DNA from: Pantoea coffeiphila
GTDB lineage: Bacteria; Pseudomonadota; Gammaproteobacteria; Enterobacterales; Enterobacteriaceae
NCBI RefSeq assembly: GCF_016909495.1
Contig: NZ_JAFBFW010000001.1
Span: forward strand, 806,001-870,000
Length of the DNA: 64,000 nt
Reading direction: 5' to 3'
Shown one piece after another: positions 8,544 to 17,600 of the stretch. Made by a program: the position numbers and the translations under genes. The notes below the pieces were generated by a model, which was not told the DNA's origin, ran no database searches, and saw nothing but the letters and a program-made list of their open reading frames with translations. Each line of letters begins with the position of its first letter. Position 1 is the stretch's first letter.

Positions 8544-10793
8544 CTAAAACGACAGCTCGCGTATCAATACCGCATGTACCCGTTGCCACAGTTTGACCGC
8601 CAGGCTTTGTGACTCCCCCTTCAGCGATACCGTGCCGCTCAGTACCTGCTGTGGTGCCGGGCTGTCGGCAGGCAGTTTCAGGACCACGCGATACACCGCC
8701 TGTTCCGGCATCAGCCTGCGCTGCGCGTCGCTCAGCGTCGCCACCGGACCGCCGTAGACCGAAGCCAGTTCCGCCAGCGGCTTCATATCCGCCAGCGCCG
8801 CATGTTCTATATCCACCACGGTAATCTCACTGGCGGCGCGGGAGGCATCGCGTGGATAGAAGGTGCCGCTGTCGCCCACCTTCAGCCGCCGCCAGTCCTG
8901 TTCTGACACCAGCGCTTCCACCACGCCGCCCTGAGGACCGATCAGCGTACCGAGCCATTCTCCCGCAGGCAGCCATTCGCCCGGCGTGAGTGGCAGCATC
9001 TGATCCACCATCACCCCCTCGGCCGGGGCGCGCACGGTCAGCGCCTGCTGCTGCTGTTCCAGTACCTGGAGCCGCTGATTTGCGGCCTCACGCTCCTGCC
9101 GCACACGCTGATGGTTCTGCGCTGCACGGCGATTCATTAGCTGATACTGCTGCTGCCAGTTGAGGGTGGCCACCTGCTTTTCCAGCTGCTGGCGCTGGTG
9201 CGACTCACCGTCGGCCTGCAGGATAAACAGCGGCTCCCCGATCTTCACCTGCTGTCCGGGTTTCACCAGGATCTCCCCAACCCGTCCGGCCAGCGGCATG
9301 TAAAAGCTGTGCTGCTCGGCGGCACGCAGCAGCGCCGGAGCGGTAACGGTGCGCTGCCACGGCACGATCAGCGCCAGCAGAGCCAGCGTAACCCCCGCCA
9401 GGGTCATCCTAAGATGACGATTCATTCGATAATCCTTACGTCGTTTGGTCCATTCACGCAGCTCCTGCCAGATCGGCAACAGGATAAACCAGCCAATTTC
9501 CACCGCGAACAGCGCCATGCCCAGCAGCTTAAACGCCATGTGATAAACCAGCAGTGCAATCCCGGTAAACAGAAACAGGCGATACACCCAGGTGGCGAAG
9601 GCGTAGCTCAGCAGCGTGCGCCGCAGCCAGTCCGGCCACTGTTCGGGCGGGGCATCGCCAAGCCCGAACAGCCATTCGCGCAGCCGCCAGCGGGCCAGCG
9701 CAAAGCCGCGCGCCTGCAAATTCGGTACGCCCAGTACGTCGGAAAGCAGGAAGTAGCCGTCAAAGCGCATCAGCGGGCTGAGGTTGATCAGCAGGGTCAT
9801 TATCCAGGTGGTGGTCGCCAGCATAAACGCCGCGCTGCGCCACATGCCGTCCGGCAGGAAGCTCCACGCCAGCGTCGCCCAGGCCGCCAGCGCCAGCTCC
9901 ACCAGCATGCCGGAAGCCCCTATCGCCAGCCGCTGGCGGCGCTTCGGCAGCTTCCACGACGCCGAAGTATCGGTGTACAGCACCGGCATCAGCACCAGCA
10001 GCGCCACCCCCAGCGTAGAGACGCGCGCGCCGTAGCGGGTGCAGGTAAAGGCATGCCCCAGCTCGTGCAGGCACTTGGTCACCACCAGCGTCCCCCCGGC
10101 CAGCAGCGCCCCCTCCAGGGTGAAGAAGTGCAGGAAGGTATGCAGAAAGGTCTGCCACTGGCGGCTGGCGAACAGCAGCCCGCAGGCCCCGGCGGCCAGA
10201 GTCGCCAGCCAGAACGGTCGCCGATAGAACAGCTCAACGTGCGGCAGCAGCCGTTGCAGCATACGGTGCGGATGCAGCAGCGGAATGCGCATAAACAGAT
10301 AGTTATGCAGCAGCCAGCGCCACCAGACGCTGCGGCTCTGCTGCTGCTGATTGAGGAACTGCTTCAGCGCGGCTTCGCCCTCGGGCCGGGTCAGCGAATG
10401 AAACTGCAGGAAGCGGCTGAAGTTTTCCACGTCCTCGTCGCCGATCTCCAGCGGCAGCCGCTGATTCACTTCGGCAATCAGCCTCTGACGATCGCCCAGC
10501 GACCAGCGCGACAGCAGCGCCATCTCCAGCCAGCCGAGGCGGAAAAAGCGCCCGCGCTGCGGATCTTCCAGCGTCCAACTGGGGGAACCGTCCCAGTTCG
10601 CCGGGCCGCGATGCAGAATTAACTCTTCACGCAGCGGCGGTAACGGTGCTGAATTCGCGGCAGAACGTGCCGCCGCAGCCCCGCCGGAATGCAGCAGCGC
10701 CTCAACGCCGGAAGCCGTCACGCCCCGGGCAGCCAGAGCGGCCTCAGAAACCGGGTGGGAACCCGGCGCAGTGCCATTTACAGAAGCCCCCAC
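8544..10793 (-). CDS. M50 (site-2 protease-like) membrane protein fused to a HlyD-type adaptor
   Basis: 749 residues from GTG 10793, two bases after the upstream stop with GGGAG suitably placed; a longer reading from 10829 would overlap the previous gene. Order: cytoplasmic N-terminal region about 55-140 (LREELILHRGP, SPSWTLEDPQRGRFF), several membrane helices, the zinc motif HELGH at 243-247, the second M50 motif NLSPLMRFDGY at 337-347, more helices to about 445, then a HlyD/biotinyl-lipoyl-like periplasmic part with a coiled-coil hairpin (KPGQQVKIGEPLF, QLEKQVATLNWQQQYQ). The zinc-site residues (HExxH plus D in NxxPxxxxDGY) are intact. It is the last gene of the adhesin export module. Role unknown: release or processing protease, inner-membrane part of the export path, or both. 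Confidence 0.88.
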   Translation of the reverse strand: MGASVNGTAPGSHPVSEAALAARGVTASGVEALLHSGGAAAARSAANSAPLPPLREELILHRGPANWDGSPSWTLEDPQRGRFFRLGWLEMALLSRWSLGDRQRLIAEVNQRLPLEIGDEDVENFSRFLQFHSLTRPEGEAALKQFLNQQQQSRSVWWRWLLHNYLFMRIPLLHPHRMLQRLLPHVELFYRRPFWLATLAAGACGLLFASRQWQTFLHTFLHFFTLEGALLAGGTLVVTKCLHELGHAFTCTRYGARVSTLGVALLVLMPVLYTDTSASWKLPKRRQRLAIGASGMLVELALAAWATLAWSFLPDGMWRSAAFMLATTTWIMTLLINLSPLMRFDGYFLLSDVLGVPNLQARGFALARWRLREWLFGLGDAPPEQWPDWLRRTLLSYAFATWVYRLFLFTGIALLVYHMAFKLLGMALFAVEIGWFILLPIWQELREWTKRRKDYRMNRHLRMTLAGVTLALLALIVPWQRTVTAPALLRAAEQHSFYMPLAGRVGEILVKPGQQVKIGEPLFILQADGESHQRQQLEKQVATLNWQQQYQLMNRRAAQNHQRVRQEREAANQRLQVLEQQQQALTVRAPAEGVMVDQMLPLTPGEWLPAGEWLGTLIGPQGGVVEALVSEQDWRRLKVGDSGTFYPRDASRAASEITVVDIEHAALADMKPLAELASVYGGPVATLSDAQRRLMPEQAVYRVVLKLPADSPAPQQVLSGTVSLKGESQSLAVKLWQRVHAVLIRELSF

Positions 10794-10795
10794 GG

Positions 10796-12136
10796 TTATA
10801 CTCCCAGCCAGACGCGCATTGCCGACCACGGCTTACGCAGCAGCCAGGCAATCAGTACCGTGCGTTCGCCGTAGATTTTCGCACTGCCCTTCAGCCCAAC
10901 GCGCAGCAGCGGGTCCGGTTGGCTGAATCCGGCGCGCAGCCGGTAGGCCATAATATTTTCAGCCGTCAGCGCCGCCCGGTAGCCGGTCTGCTGTAGCGTT
11001 GCGGCCACCGATTTATCCGGCGCAACGTTGAGGAACAGCCGCACGTCGGCACCCGGTGCCAGCGCGATGGCGTCGGCGGCGGGCAGCTGGATCTCCAGTT
11101 CGCTGTCCGCCGGATCGGCCACCAGCATAATTTTCTCACCGACCGCCACCGGACGGCCGGTAAGATCGCTGACATCATCAAAAATCGCCACGCCGTCGCG
11201 CGGGGCGACCAGCTCGGTACGCGCCAGCTGCGCCTGCAGGAAGGCCATTTCAGTGCGCCCCTGCTCCCGGCGGCTGGCCAGCACTGCCAGCTGTGCTTTA
11301 GCATCGGTATCGCTCAGTGCCTGCTGCTGCGCCTGGCGGTATTCACCGTCGCTGGCGGCAAACTGCTGTCTGGCGCTTTCCAGCTGATTTTGCAATTCGC
11401 GGGAGTCCAGCCGCACCAGCGCCTGGCCCTGCTTCACGGCCTGATTGGGCCGCACCAGGATCTCATCAATCACCCCGGCCAGCGGCGCACGCAGCAGCGC
11501 CGGGCGATGCGCCACCACCTCTGCCGGTGCAATCACCGACTGGCGCACCGGGATTAGCATTAGCGCCAGCAGCACGGCGCAGGCGGCAATCACTTTACCG
11601 CGCTTCGGCTTCTGCCGCTTAGCGCCGCGCCGGTTATTCAGGCCGAACCAGGCGTGACCAAAGGCACCGCCCAGCTCTTTCAGCAACAGCAGGTCGCCGT
11701 CCTGCCACGGCGTTTCACGCAGCAGCAGCAGCGCCAGTGCGGTTTCGCCCTGCGCGGCAGGCAGCGGCAGCCACAGCCCGTACGCGGGCAGGTACTCCTG
11801 CCACACCGCACGGTCGGCGGGGTCCAGCACGCTGGCATCCAGCCGTGACGGCTGACCGTAACTCTGCTGCCAGCGTGAACACAGCCGGGCCATCTCCTGG
11901 CTGAACGGCGCGTGGCCGTCCGGCGCAGCGATGCCGGAAACGGCACGCAGCCTGCCGCTGGCACCGTCCCACAGCAGCGCCTGGCGGTAGGGCGTCAACC
12001 GATGAGTTTCATTGACCATAAAGAAGGCCAGTTCGTCACTGCTGGCCAGCTCACGCACCCGTCCCTGCAGGCGCAGCAGCTCGCTCAGCGCCCGCAGATG
12101 TCCTTCCGCTGCCGCAGCGGGGTTCATCTCACTCAT
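10796..12136 (-). CDS. Membrane protein with GAF-like cytoplasmic domain and HlyD-type periplasmic domain
   Basis: 446 residues. Residues about 15-165 form a GAF-like soluble domain (LASSDELAFFMVNETHRLTPYRQ cut here as LASSDELAFF and ETHRLTPYRQ; LWLPLPAAQGETALALL), followed by a single helix at 182-196 (VIAACAVLLALMLIP) and a HlyD membrane-fusion region: barrel-sandwich halves (LLRAPLAGVIDEILVRPN and ELVAPRDGVAIFDD) around a coiled coil (QLESARQQFAASDGEYRQAQ). The ATG overlaps the stop of the preceding adaptor gene (ATGA). A GAF-like sensor attached to an efflux adaptor is unusual and suggests that export responds to a cytoplasmic signal; that is inference. Works with the flanking HlyD, TolC and M50 proteins. 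Confidence 0.85.
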   Translation of the reverse strand: MSEMNPAAAAEGHLRALSELLRLQGRVRELASSDELAFFMVNETHRLTPYRQALLWDGASGRLRAVSGIAAPDGHAPFSQEMARLCSRWQQSYGQPSRLDASVLDPADRAVWQEYLPAYGLWLPLPAAQGETALALLLLRETPWQDGDLLLLKELGGAFGHAWFGLNNRRGAKRQKPKRGKVIAACAVLLALMLIPVRQSVIAPAEVVAHRPALLRAPLAGVIDEILVRPNQAVKQGQALVRLDSRELQNQLESARQQFAASDGEYRQAQQQALSDTDAKAQLAVLASRREQGRTEMAFLQAQLARTELVAPRDGVAIFDDVSDLTGRPVAVGEKIMLVADPADSELEIQLPAADAIALAPGADVRLFLNVAPDKSVAATLQQTGYRAALTAENIMAYRLRAGFSQPDPLLRVGLKGSAKIYGERTVLIAWLLRKPWSAMRVWLGV

Positions 12137-12900
12137 TGCGCCGCCGTGTCGGAGGTGGCAGGCAGGCTGAACTGCGCCGCGCCGCTCATGCCGGGCAGCA
12201 GCAGGCCGTCGCCCTTCTCTTCAATACGGCCAAACACCTTCACCGACTGGCTGACCGGATCAACCGCCGAGGAGAGGCGGACAATTTTCGCCGGATAGCT
12301 TTCCCCGGTTTCATCCAGCGCCACGGTAAACGGCGTGCCGGCTTTCAGCCAGCGCAGCCAGCGCGACGGCACAATCATTTCCAGCTCAAAGGCGCTGTCG
12401 TCGTAAAGCGTCAGCAGCGGCTTGCCTTCCGGCACCGTTTCCCAGTTGCGCACCAGCGTTTCGGTCACGCGGCCGGAGAACGGCGCTTTCAGCACGCAGC
12501 GGTCAAGCATCGCCCGGTTTACGCCGCTTTCCGCCTGCGCCATGCTCACCGCCGAACGCGCCTGCTCAACGTCCGAGACGCTAATTGAGTTCAGGCGATC
12601 CAGCCGGTTCGCCACCGCCAGCTTTTTCCGCGCCGCCTGTTCGTTGGCGCTGGCATAGTTCAGCTTCTCTTTCAGCATGGTGCAGTCGAAGCTCAGCAGG
12701 GTGGCACCCTGCTTCACCCGATCGCCCTCTTTCACCGTCAGCGTATTGATCCGCGCCGCAATGCCGCTGGAAAGCGTGGTCTGCTGTACCGCGCTGAGCT
12801 GGACGCGCACCGGCTCCGGCGGCGCGTCCTCCGCCAGCGCGCGGTCGGCACACACCATCATCAGCGCCAGCAGCAGCGGATACGCCCGTTTTTTGCTCAT
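12133..12900 (-). CDS. Periplasmic adaptor (HlyD/RND membrane-fusion type)
   Basis: 255 residues from ATG 12900 (MSKKRAYPLLLALMMVCADRALA signal peptide, cleavage expected after ALA). A short adaptor: lipoyl half (GIAARINTLTVKEGDRVKQG), short coiled coil (MLKEKLNYASANEQAARKKL), second lipoyl half (CVLKAPFSGRVTETLVRN), then the beta-barrel domain (FELEMIVPSRWLRWLKAGT). It overlaps the TolC-like gene stop by one base (TGATG) and the next gene by four, so the export genes are tightly coupled. No ATPase or RND pump partner is present nearby. Role: periplasmic bridge between the inner-membrane proteins of the module and the outer-membrane channel. Confidence 0.88.
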   Translation of the reverse strand: MSKKRAYPLLLALMMVCADRALAEDAPPEPVRVQLSAVQQTTLSSGIAARINTLTVKEGDRVKQGATLLSFDCTMLKEKLNYASANEQAARKKLAVANRLDRLNSISVSDVEQARSAVSMAQAESGVNRAMLDRCVLKAPFSGRVTETLVRNWETVPEGKPLLTLYDDSAFELEMIVPSRWLRWLKAGTPFTVALDETGESYPAKIVRLSSAVDPVSQSVKVFGRIEEKGDGLLLPGMSGAAQFSLPATSDTAAQ

Positions 12901-14654
12901 CACTGCGCACCGCCGGACAGGGAGCTGTAGCTGTCCCACATGTTGCCTGAGCTCACCGCATACGGCTGGCTGCTCACAGCCTGCTGTGCAGGCGTCGGGG
13001 CCGGTGCCGGACGGCTGGCGGCCAGCAGCGCGGCAGAAGGCGCGGCGGTGGTCACGTTACCGGTCGGTGCGCCCAGCGCAGGCACAGCAATCGCGCCGTT
13101 TTCAATCTGCTTGCTGGTGCTGTTGATGCTGCTGCTCAGCGCGGCCAGGCTGGTGTCGTTAACGCGGTCCGGCAGAATATCCAGACCGGCGGCCTGCCAG
13201 ATGCTGCCCACCGCGTTCTGCATCACCGCAAAGCTGCGGTCGCGGGCGCGGGTAGTCAGAATGGTTTCGGTGCTGACGCGGATCTGCTCCATCTGGGTGG
13301 CGGCCTGGTTGCGGTAGCTAAGATCGGTCTGCTGATAGATACCCTGCTGCACGCGGGCCAGTTCCTGATAGCGGTTAAACATCTGCACGCTGCTCAGGTA
13401 CTCCTGCCAGGAGACGTTGACCTGGGCCATGACCGCCATGCGCATCGCCTGGCGACGGGCTTCCGCCACCTGTTCGGCCGACTCGCCCGCACGCTTCACC
13501 GACGACCACGCCAGCACGTTCAGCAGGTTGCCGCTGACCTGCACCCCGGCAGAGGCCCAGCCGTGGTTCACCAGGTAGCTGTTGCTGTCGCCGTTCACCC
13601 CGGCAAACAGCGTCGCACCTGGCATCAGGCGCAGCAGCGAGCGGCGGGTTTCCAGCACCGCGTTGCGCGCTTCGTAGCTCTCCTCGCGGATTTCCGGGCG
13701 GCGCACCATGGAAATATTTTCCAGATCGCCCAGCGTGTAGCTCATCTTCGGTGCGACCATGCTGCTTTCAGCAGGCACCACCAGACTGAAGTCGCTGGCC
13801 GGCGGCAGGTTCATCAGTGATGACAGGCGGGCTTTCGCCAGCGCCAGATCGCTGTCCACCACTTCCAGCTGGCGCACCATTTCCAGCATATTTTTCTGGA
13901 AGCGCAGGGATTCTACCGGCGGCAGCAGGCGCTCAAGTTCGGTGGCGCGGGCGTACTCCAGCGAGCGTTTCGCCTCGCCCAGCGCACGGGTCACTTCCGG
14001 CTTCAGGCGCTGTGCGGTGGCCGCTTCCCACCAGGCGGTACGCACCTGACGGGTAATATCCGCCACGACTTTGCGGCGGCGCTCCTCGGCGGCGAGGGTT
14101 TTATTCGCCTGCATATGGGCGTTCATATAGCTGATACCAAAGTCCAGCACGTTCCAGCTCATGGTCAGATCGGCGGTGCGGGTGGTCTGATCCTGGCTGG
14201 TGGACGATTCCAGCGACTGCTGGCCGGTGGTCACCGACTGGCTGCTGGAACCGGCTACGTTGTCGCGGGTTTGCAGCCCGGCACGGGCGGCCAGCTTCGG
14301 CAGCATATCCAGGCTGGCCACGCTGCGCAGGTCATCCTGCATCGCCTGCTCCATCAGCGCCACGCGCTGCTGCAGGTTGTACTTCAGTGCGCGGGCAATA
14401 GCTTCATCCAGCGTAATGTTGCCGCGCACCGGTTCCTGATCGCTGAACATCTGGGTGCGGTCGGTCATCGCCTGAGTCACCTGCTCGGCGGGGGTCATTG
14501 CCTCGGGGGTGACGGCGCATCCGGCCAGCAGAGAGCAGGCCAGCGCGACGGCCAGGCTTAAACGACGCGGCGCGCTGAACGCCGCCTGTACTGGTGCAGA
14601 AACAGAGGTAAAGTGAGTCACTGAAAGCGTTCCCATCGTATTGAAATTATTCAT
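12900..14654 (-). CDS. TolC-family outer-membrane lipoprotein channel
   Basis: 584 residues. The N-terminus carries a lipobox (ACSLLAGC, modified Cys at about 46), then two TolC/OEP repeats: ITLDEAIARALKYNLQQRVAL opens the first (VAL end omitted in the family motif), and RRPEIREESYEARNAVLETR the second, both typical of outer-membrane efflux proteins. The C-terminal about 90 residues after the second repeat are low-complexity Ala/Pro/Ser-rich and may extend into the periplasm. The start at 14654 lies 19 bp after the stop of the giant surface protein gene, and its stop overlaps the adaptor start. Role: outer-membrane conduit of the export module, presumably for the protein encoded just upstream. 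Confidence 0.9.
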   Translation of the reverse strand: MNNFNTMGTLSVTHFTSVSAPVQAAFSAPRRLSLAVALACSLLAGCAVTPEAMTPAEQVTQAMTDRTQMFSDQEPVRGNITLDEAIARALKYNLQQRVALMEQAMQDDLRSVASLDMLPKLAARAGLQTRDNVAGSSSQSVTTGQQSLESSTSQDQTTRTADLTMSWNVLDFGISYMNAHMQANKTLAAEERRRKVVADITRQVRTAWWEAATAQRLKPEVTRALGEAKRSLEYARATELERLLPPVESLRFQKNMLEMVRQLEVVDSDLALAKARLSSLMNLPPASDFSLVVPAESSMVAPKMSYTLGDLENISMVRRPEIREESYEARNAVLETRRSLLRLMPGATLFAGVNGDSNSYLVNHGWASAGVQVSGNLLNVLAWSSVKRAGESAEQVAEARRQAMRMAVMAQVNVSWQEYLSSVQMFNRYQELARVQQGIYQQTDLSYRNQAATQMEQIRVSTETILTTRARDRSFAVMQNAVGSIWQAAGLDILPDRVNDTSLAALSSSINSTSKQIENGAIAVPALGAPTGNVTTAAPSAALLAASRPAPAPTPAQQAVSSQPYAVSSGNMWDSYSSLSGGAQ

Positions 14655-14673
14655 TTATAAAGTTAAATCCCTG

Positions 14674-17600
14674 TTAGTCACGCGCCAGCGCATTCAGCGC
14701 CTGGAGCAAATCGTCGCCGTCGCCGCGCAGGGCATTCAGCGAGTGTGATACACCCTGATTAAAGGCCACATCCGGCTGCGTCTGAGCGCGTACCCCGGTG
14801 GTCGGTATCAGGAACCGTTCGCTGGTTTCCGCTGCCGCGCGCGCAGACTCACTGCCGTGCAGCGTTAACAGCAGCGCCGGAGCGCCACCTGCCCGCTCAA
14901 GGCGCAGCTGAACCTGACCAACGCGGCCGGCATCGGCGGCGTTAATCTGCAGTTCGCTGCGCGCAGCGTCATAGCGTATCCACTCCGGCAGCGGGCGACC
15001 GTTGGCCAGTTGAACCGACACAATGCCGCCGCGCCCCGCCAGGCCAGGCGGCAGCGCATAGACCTGCTGGCCGTTGCCGCCGTCGTGCCATTCACCGCGC
15101 CATGCGGTGGCGCGCGCCAGCGCCGGGTTATCGGCGGTACGGGAAGTAAAGTTGACCTTCTCCAGCGTCGGCATCAGCGTTGGCATCAGCGGATCGAGCT
15201 GCCACGGCGCGGCCTGGTAGTCCAGCGGACCGCTGGCCAGCACCGGGGTATCGCTCAGCACCAGCGGATCGCGCGGTGCCTCGGCGCTGACCGGGATAAA
15301 TTCCGGCTCGCGCTCCTGCCAGATAAAGCGTTCGGCATCGCCGTCCGCCTGTGGGAATAGCGTGACCGGGGTCATCACTACCGGTGAGACTCCCGCGCCC
15401 GCAGGCTGGATAGTCAGCGTAAAGGTGCGGCTGGCCACGCCGCCGTAAGGATCGGTGACGCTAACGGTAATCAGGTAGCTGCCGTCTGTGGCGGCGCGGC
15501 CGCTGAGGGTGCGGCTGTCGGCGTCAAAGCTCAGCCCGTCCGGCAGTCCGCTGACGCTCCAGGTCAGGTCATCGCCATCGGCATCGTTAAACAGATCCGC
15601 GGGCAGCGTCTGCTGCCAGTTGATGCCCGCAATCGGCTGGTCCGGGGTAAAGGTAGCGTCGGTGACCTGCGGCGCGCGGTTAGCCAGCAGCACCAGCGTG
15701 CGGCTGACGCTGGCACCCCAGGCATCGGTCGCAGTCAGCGTCAGGGTGTAGCGCCCGGACGGCAGCGTGCCGCTCAGCGTGTGGGTTTCGGCATCGAAGC
15801 TGAGTCCCGCAGGCAGGTTATCCGCCTGCCAGGTCAACGCATCGCCGTCGGCATCGCTAAACAGCGTATCGGCCAGCGCCACGCTAATGGCCGTACCGGA
15901 CGAGACGCTGAAGCTGGTTTCGCCCGTGCCCAACTCCGGCGTGGTATTCACCCGCAGTTCAAGCTGGCGGGTAGCGCTGGCACCGTCGCCGTCGGTCACG
16001 GTAATGGTCAGGGAATAGACCCCTGCCGAGGTGGCGGTGCCGCTCAGCGTGCGGGTGGCCGCATCGAAGGTGATGCCGTCCGGCAGGCCGCTGATGCTCC
16101 AGCTCAGCGTGTCGTTATCAGCATCGGTAAACATCCCCTGTGGCAGCGTCGCGGTGTACGCCGTACCGAGGGTGATCACCGCAGGCTGATAGCTGACGTC
16201 GGTGCTCTGCGGCGCGTGGTTAATGGTGACAGCCTGCTGCCAGGCACCGCTGGTCAGCTCACCGTCGCTGACAATAAGTGACAGTGTCACCGTGCGTCCG
16301 GTGCTGTTGTCCGCATTGTTCCAGACCAGGCTGCTAATCACCCGCCCGGCGGTGGCGCTGCTGACGCCGTCGGCGAAGGTCACAACCAGCACGCCATCGT
16401 GCTGGCTGAAGCTGCCAATCACCGTACCGTTATCCACAACCTGGCCGTCGGCGTTCAGCGTCAGGCCGCTGTCGGCGGTGAAGGCAAAGCTGCCCAGCCC
16501 GCTGCTGTCGGTGACGGTAACGCTCGCCCCGCCGTAGTTGCCGCTGCCGTCGTTAAGCAGATCCAGCGCTTTATCCTTCAGCGTAACGTCGCTGCTGAAG
16601 TTCAGCTCCGCGCCGCTGCCGACGGTGTAGCGCACTTCTTCCACCACGGTAATCAGGCTGGCGAGCTGGCTGCCGCTGACGATCACCCCACCGTCGCGGG
16701 TGGTGATAATTTTGGTTGCGCCATTCAGCGCCGCGTACTCGCTGCTGCTCCAGCTGGAGGTCAGGGTCAGCTTGCCGCTGTTGCCGATGCTGTAAGCCTG
16801 CAACGTGCCGTCGCTCAGGGTGACGTACAGGCTGTCGCTGCTGGTCGCCAGCGCGGTCACCCCGCTGATATCGCTCATCACGCCCGTCTGCACGATCTGG
16901 CCGCTCTTCTGGTTCAGGCTGAAGATTTGCAGGCCGCTGCTGGTGGCGACATAGATCAGGCTGCCGTCTTCGCTGGCGGTAATTGCCGACGGTGAGTCGA
17001 TAGACAGCTTGCTGCCGCTGGCGTCGGTGTCCTGATCGAAGACCGCGCCGAGCAGCGCCAGCGTGCCGTCCGCCTGGCGCTGGTAGACGATAATGGCGTT
17101 GGGGAACTGGCTGGATACCGGATCGGTGACGATAAACAGATAGTCGCCACTGATAACCTGCGCAACTGGCTGCCACAGGTGCGGCGGATCGAAGGCATTG
17201 GCTTCGACATCCCCGAGACTGGTCATCTTGCCGGTTTCGGCATCGATGGCGATCGCGCTGAGACCGCTCTGGTTATACACGTAGATCGTCAGCCCGTCGT
17301 CGGAGACCAGCACCGAGCTGATATCCCACATTTGCACGGTATCGAGCTGCGTCAGCGTACCGTCGGTCCCGATACTGAAGATATTCAGGCTGTAATTGAT
17401 TTCATCATCCGGCGCGCCTTCCGCTTTGCCGCTGGTGCTGATCACCAGCTTGCTGCCGTTATCAATCAGGGCGATCTTGTCGATTTTACCCAGCCCGCTG
17501 TCCATGTTGCCGAGCCAGGTCAGCGCCCCGGTGGCGGTATCGCGGCTGAACAGCGCGACCTTGCCGCTGCCGTCGATGGCGTACAGGTTGGTGCCGTCGT

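Noticed and set aside
9198..10622. A 474-codon rightward frame over the M50/HlyD gene
   Set aside because: Low-complexity Arg/Gln/Pro composition and full overlap with a gene carrying intact zinc motifs; a shadow frame.
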